This document shows, piece by piece, positions 23,659 through 26,278 of a stretch of 26,278 nt of DNA (position 1 is its first letter; every line of letters starts with the position of its first letter). Where the stretch lies: NCBI GenBank assembly GCA_026400595.1, contig JAPLOT010000226.1, forward strand, positions 1 through 26,278. The letters run 5' to 3'. The notes beneath the pieces are model-generated. The model was not told the origin of the DNA. It searched no databases and saw nothing but the letters and a program-made list of their open reading frames with translations. This DNA comes from Alphaproteobacteria bacterium (GTDB lineage: Bacteria > Pseudomonadota > Alphaproteobacteria > Rhizobiales > Aestuariivirgaceae). The position numbers and the translations under genes are program-made.

Positions 23659-23901
23659 CTACTGGGCCTCGCGATTGGCTTCCACCAGCCGCCGCACCTC
23701 GTGATCGGGTTCATAGTCGTGGTCGATCACGGCCGGAAGCTGCTGGGGATTGACCGAGGTGATCTCGATGGCGCGGCTCTCCAGCCAGCTGTAGCCGCAG
23801 GAGGCGCATTTGATCACGGTGCCGTCGGCGGCAAGCCGTTGCGCCGGGAGATCGTAGCGGGTGGAGCAGGACGGGCAGGAGATCATCATGGTGGCGGGCA
23901 T
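23659..23901 (-). pseudogene. N-terminal zinc-ribbon part (MJ0042 type) of the same interrupted gene
   Basis: An 80-aa reading frame with the zinc ribbon ISCPSCSTRYDLPAQRL ... VIKCASCGYSW, i.e. two CxxC knuckles typical of MJ0042-family zinc-ribbon domains found in alphaproteobacteria. It ends at a TAG after EANREAQ. The start is uncertain: ATGs at 23901, 23889 and 23886 are in frame, none with a strong SD. It is divergent from ftsE, and its function is unknown. Confidence 0.75.
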
Positions 23902-23966
23902 CCGCAGAGGGGCCTGGCGGGGAAAACCCCGCGAGAATTCAGGATGAAGCTTAACTGCAATTACGG

Positions 23967-23982
23967 TTAATGCCTCGTTAAC
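23967..23982 (+). promoter_or_regulatory. CtrA-like binding box TTAA-N7-TTAAC upstream of ftsE
   Basis: TTAA at 23967, a 7-base gap and TTAAC at 23978-23982 match the full CtrA site known in alphaproteobacteria. A third TTAA lies at 23951-23954. The box is about 45-60 bases before the ftsE start, where a cell-cycle regulator could act on it. It could also affect the divergent zinc-ribbon gene. Confidence 0.55.
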
Positions 23983-24025
23983 GGGCTTTGTGCTGAAACC
24001 GTGGCTGAGCGGAGGGAGCAATCAG

Positions 24026-24682
24026 GTGGTACGGCTTGAGAATGTGGGCCTGCGTTACGGTCACGGGCCGGAAATCCTCAAGGATGTGAACTTCCGCATG
24101 GAAGTGGGGGAGTTTGCCTTTCTCACCGGCCCCTCGGGGGCCGGCAAGTCCTCGCTGCTCCGGCTTCTCTTCCTCGCCCAGCGCCCCAGCCGCGGCGCGA
24201 TCCGCCTCTTCGGCGAGGACGTGGCCAAGCTCAACCGCAAGAGCCTTCCCGCCCTGCGTCGCCGCATCGGCGTCGTCTTCCAGGAGTTCCGCCTGCTCGA
24301 CCACCTGACGACCTATGACAATGTGGCGCTGCCGCTGCGCGTGGCGGGCCATGGCGAGGCGTCCTATCGCGCCGACGTCAGCGATCTGCTGAGCTGGGTT
24401 GGCCTGGCCGACCAGGCCCGAGCCTATCCGCCGGTTCTTTCCGGCGGCGAGAAGCAGCGCGCCGCCATCGCGCGCGCCGTCATCGCCAAACCCGAACTGC
24501 TGGTGGCCGACGAGCCGACCGGAAATGTCGATCCGGTGCTGGCCAATCGCCTCCTGCATCTCTTCGTCGAGCTCAATCGCCTCGGCACCACGGTGCTGAT
24601 CGCAACCCATGATCATGCCCTGGTGCAGCGTGCCCGCGCGCCGGTCTATCATCTCGAGGACGGACATCTGAGGCTGCGATGA
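24026..24682 (+). CDS. ftsE: Cell division ATP-binding protein FtsE
   Basis: A 218-aa ABC ATPase of standard FtsE length. With FtsX it controls periplasmic peptidoglycan hydrolases at the division septum. Walker A is GPSGAGKSS at about residue 35, the Q-loop region VVFQEFRLLDHLT, the signature LSGGEKQRAAIARA, and Walker B LLVADEPTGNVDP. The GTG at 24026 is chosen because GGAGGG lies 9 bases upstream and the protein then begins VRLENVGLRYG like other FtsE; an in-frame GTG at 23990 has weaker support. The 3' end overlaps ftsX by 4 bases. A CtrA-like box lies upstream. Confidence 0.93.
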   Translation: MVRLENVGLRYGHGPEILKDVNFRMEVGEFAFLTGPSGAGKSSLLRLLFLAQRPSRGAIRLFGEDVAKLNRKSLPALRRRIGVVFQEFRLLDHLTTYDNVALPLRVAGHGEASYRADVSDLLSWVGLADQARAYPPVLSGGEKQRAAIARAVIAKPELLVADEPTGNVDPVLANRLLHLFVELNRLGTTVLIATHDHALVQRARAPVYHLEDGHLRLR

Positions 24683-25587
24683 CCAGCACATCCTCCAACC
24701 GCCCCGGCGCCATCATTCCCGCCAACATCGGCGCCCTGCGTTCGCTCACCGTGGCCATGACGGTGATGTGCTATCTTGCCTGCCTCGCCATCGGCGCGCT
24801 GGTCCTCACCAACCGCGCGGTGAGCAGCTGGACCAGCGGCCTGTCGCGCGAGGTAACGGTCCAGGTGCGCCAGACGAAGGACGCCGATGTCGATGCCGAG
24901 GTCGCGAAGGCGCAGGAGATCCTGCAGGATTTTCCGGGCATCGTCGCCGTCACCGTGCTCGACCGCGAGGCCGGCGCCAAACTTCTCGAGCCCTGGCTGG
25001 GCAGCCGCAATCTCGAGGATCTTCCCATCCCGCGCCTGATCAGGGTGGCGGTCGATGAAGCTGCGCCGCCCGACTACGGGGCGCTCGGCGCGGCTTTGGA
25101 GAGCGTCAAGGGCGCCAATCTCGACACGCATCGCCGCTGGCAGTCGGAACTCACCCGCATGGCCCGCGCGCTCTCCGTTCTCGCCTATACCGTGCTGACG
25201 CTGATCGCCGTGTCGTCGGTTGCCATCGTCGTCTTCGGCACCCGCGCGGTGCTGCAGGCCCATCGCCCCATCGTCGATCTCCTGCATCTGGTCGGCGCGC
25301 GCGACGGCTATATCGCGCGGCAGATCGATGGCCGCTTCCTCAAGACCGGACTCTTCGCGGGGCTTCTCGGCATGGGCCTGGGACTCGTCACCTTCTTTCT
25401 TCTCTCGCTCACCGGGCCAAGCGGCGGCGGCGGACTTGCCGATGCCAGCCGCAGCCTGCTCTTCGCACCACCCGAGTCGGCGAGCCTCAGCTACGCGCTG
25501 CTGCTCGCCGTGCCGGTGATGGCGACACTCATCAGCCTGGTGACCTCGCGCGTCACGCTCATGCGCATGCTGGGTGACGTGCTGTGA
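24679..25587 (+). CDS. ftsX: Cell division protein FtsX
   Basis: A 302-aa FtsX-type permease-like protein. One N-terminal membrane helix (about residues 15-37) is followed by a periplasmic domain of roughly 120 residues containing REVTVQVRQTKDADVDAEVA. Three further helices come at about 170-195, 223-245 and 270-295, the usual FtsX topology. It passes the FtsE ATPase signal across the membrane. The ATG overlaps the ftsE stop (ATGA), and the 3' end overlaps the next gene (GTGA). Alphaproteobacterial FtsX is poorly conserved in sequence, so the call rests on topology plus the FtsE neighbour. Confidence 0.92.
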   Translation: MTSTSSNRPGAIIPANIGALRSLTVAMTVMCYLACLAIGALVLTNRAVSSWTSGLSREVTVQVRQTKDADVDAEVAKAQEILQDFPGIVAVTVLDREAGAKLLEPWLGSRNLEDLPIPRLIRVAVDEAAPPDYGALGAALESVKGANLDTHRRWQSELTRMARALSVLAYTVLTLIAVSSVAIVVFGTRAVLQAHRPIVDLLHLVGARDGYIARQIDGRFLKTGLFAGLLGMGLGLVTFFLLSLTGPSGGGGLADASRSLLFAPPESASLSYALLLAVPVMATLISLVTSRVTLMRMLGDVL

Positions 25588-26278
25588 CCGCCATCCGCTC
25601 GCTGCTGTTCAATGTGCTGTTCTACGTGAACCTCATTCTCTTCCTGGTGCTGGGTTCGCCCTTCTTCTTCACTCCGCGCATCTGGTCGATCCGCGCGCTG
25701 CAAGTCTGGGCGAGGTCTTCGCTCTGGCTGCTGCGCGTGGTGGCCGGCATCGGCATGGAGCTGCGCGGCCGGGAGCATATTCCGCATGGCCCGGCGCTGA
25801 TCGCCGGCAAGCACCAGTCCTTCTGGGAGACCTTCGCCATACTGCCCTGGCTCGACGATCCGGCGATGGTGCTCAAGAAGGAGCTGGTCTACATCCCGTG
25901 GTTCGGCTGGTTCGCCTACAAGTTCCGCATGATCGCGGTGGAACGCAGCGCCGGTTCGGCCGCGCTCCGCAATCTGGTGCGGCAGGCGGAGGCCTGCATT
26001 GGCGCGGGCCGCCAGGTGGTGATCATGCCCGAGGGCACCCGCCGCGCGCCTGACGATCCGCCGGCCTACAAGCCGGGCGCCGCCGCGCTCTATGCCACGC
26101 TGGGCGTGCCCTGCGTGCCCTTCGCGCTGAACTCCGGCCTGTTCTGGCCGCGCCGCAAGTTCCTGCGCTATCCCGGCACCATCGTGCTCGAATTCCTCCC
26201 GCCCATCCCGCCGGGCCTGCCACGCAAGGCCTTCCAGACCGCCCTCGAAGGAGCCATCGAGCCCGCGACGCAGGCCCT
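25584..26278 (+). CDS. plsC: 1-acyl-sn-glycerol-3-phosphate acyltransferase-like protein (PlsC family, partial)
   Basis: The first 231 residues of a lysophospholipid acyltransferase; the frame is open at the window edge. An N-terminal membrane anchor (about residues 6-30) precedes the LPLAT domain. Motif I is His77-QSFW-Glu82, HX4E rather than the textbook HX4D; motif III is MPEGTRR near residue 150, and motif IV-like VPCVPFALNSG follows. Such enzymes acylate lysophosphatidic acid to phosphatidic acid at the inner membrane. The GTG start overlaps the ftsX stop, so it is likely co-translated with ftsEX, an arrangement seen in other alphaproteobacteria. A different acyl acceptor is possible. 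Confidence 0.9.
   Translation, partial: MTAIRSLLFNVLFYVNLILFLVLGSPFFFTPRIWSIRALQVWARSSLWLLRVVAGIGMELRGREHIPHGPALIAGKHQSFWETFAILPWLDDPAMVLKKELVYIPWFGWFAYKFRMIAVERSAGSAALRNLVRQAEACIGAGRQVVIMPEGTRRAPDDPPAYKPGAAALYATLGVPCVPFALNSGLFWPRRKFLRYPGTIVLEFLPPIPPGLPRKAFQTALEGAIEPATQA

Noticed and set aside
23917..23932. GCGGGG-AAAA-CCCCGC hairpin between the zinc-ribbon gene and ftsE
   Set aside because: It lies upstream of both divergent genes with no T-run, so it is not a terminator; no evidence assigns it another role.
1..26278. CRISPR arrays, tRNA/rRNA genes, insertion sequences, prophage or attachment sites
   Set aside because: No regularly spaced repeats, transposase or integrase motifs, or RNA gene signatures were seen on either strand by eye.

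Overview
The window is a GC-rich, gene-dense bacterial chromosome segment. It most resembles a heterotrophic alphaproteobacterium of the Hyphomicrobiales (Rhizobiales) type. Supporting clues are a phaR gene divergent from phaAB, an RpoE/ChrR (ECF11-type) sigma/anti-sigma pair, a CtrA-like box TTAA-N7-TTAAC before ftsEX, and a rhizobial-style ABC-type rhamnose operon. I saw no rRNA, tRNA, CRISPR, insertion sequence or phage gene, and no gene-free stretch over 300 bases.

Layout: (1) 1-2543, polyhydroxyalkanoate metabolism: the start of phaR (minus strand, cut by the window edge) and divergent phaA-phaB. (2) 2611-3875, ccmA-ccmB, the haem-exporter half of cytochrome c maturation, without ccmC beside it. 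(3) 3879-9835, a complete oxidative (probably singlet-oxygen) stress module. rpoE-chrR-SDR run leftward; an FAD amine oxidase-like protein, a DUF1365 protein, a cyclopropane-synthase-like methyltransferase and a DUF3833 protein run rightward. The 122-bp gap between them holds two back-to-back promoters, TGATCC-N16-CGTARY in each direction, so the sigma factor probably drives both arms. (4) 9832-11844, a large secreted SGNH/GDSL-type hydrolase. (5) 11887-20923, a rhamnose regulon: a DeoR repressor divergent from an ATPase, two permeases, a binding protein, a fused rhamnulose-phosphate aldolase/dehydrogenase and RhaI isomerase. No kinase (rhaK) or mutarotase (rhaU) is present. (6) 20970-23901, a D-threonine-aldolase-like PLP enzyme, a MerR regulator, hypoxanthine phosphoribosyltransferase, and a zinc-ribbon/DUF3426 gene split by an in-frame amber codon. 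(7) 24026-26278, ftsE-ftsX and the start of a plsC-like acyltransferase, with translationally coupled junctions.

The most interesting points are the mirror-image ECF promoters; the CFA-synthase-like enzyme in that regulon, which lacks two of the bicarbonate-site residues of true cyclopropane synthases (Cys to Ser, His to Gln) and may make a different lipid modification; the heptamer TTGCTCA, repeated three times around the rhamnose promoter; a UUCG-capped 12-bp hairpin after rhaS; and the amber-split gene. I found no wholly unknown multi-gene system; the stress/lipid module is the best candidate for new biochemistry.
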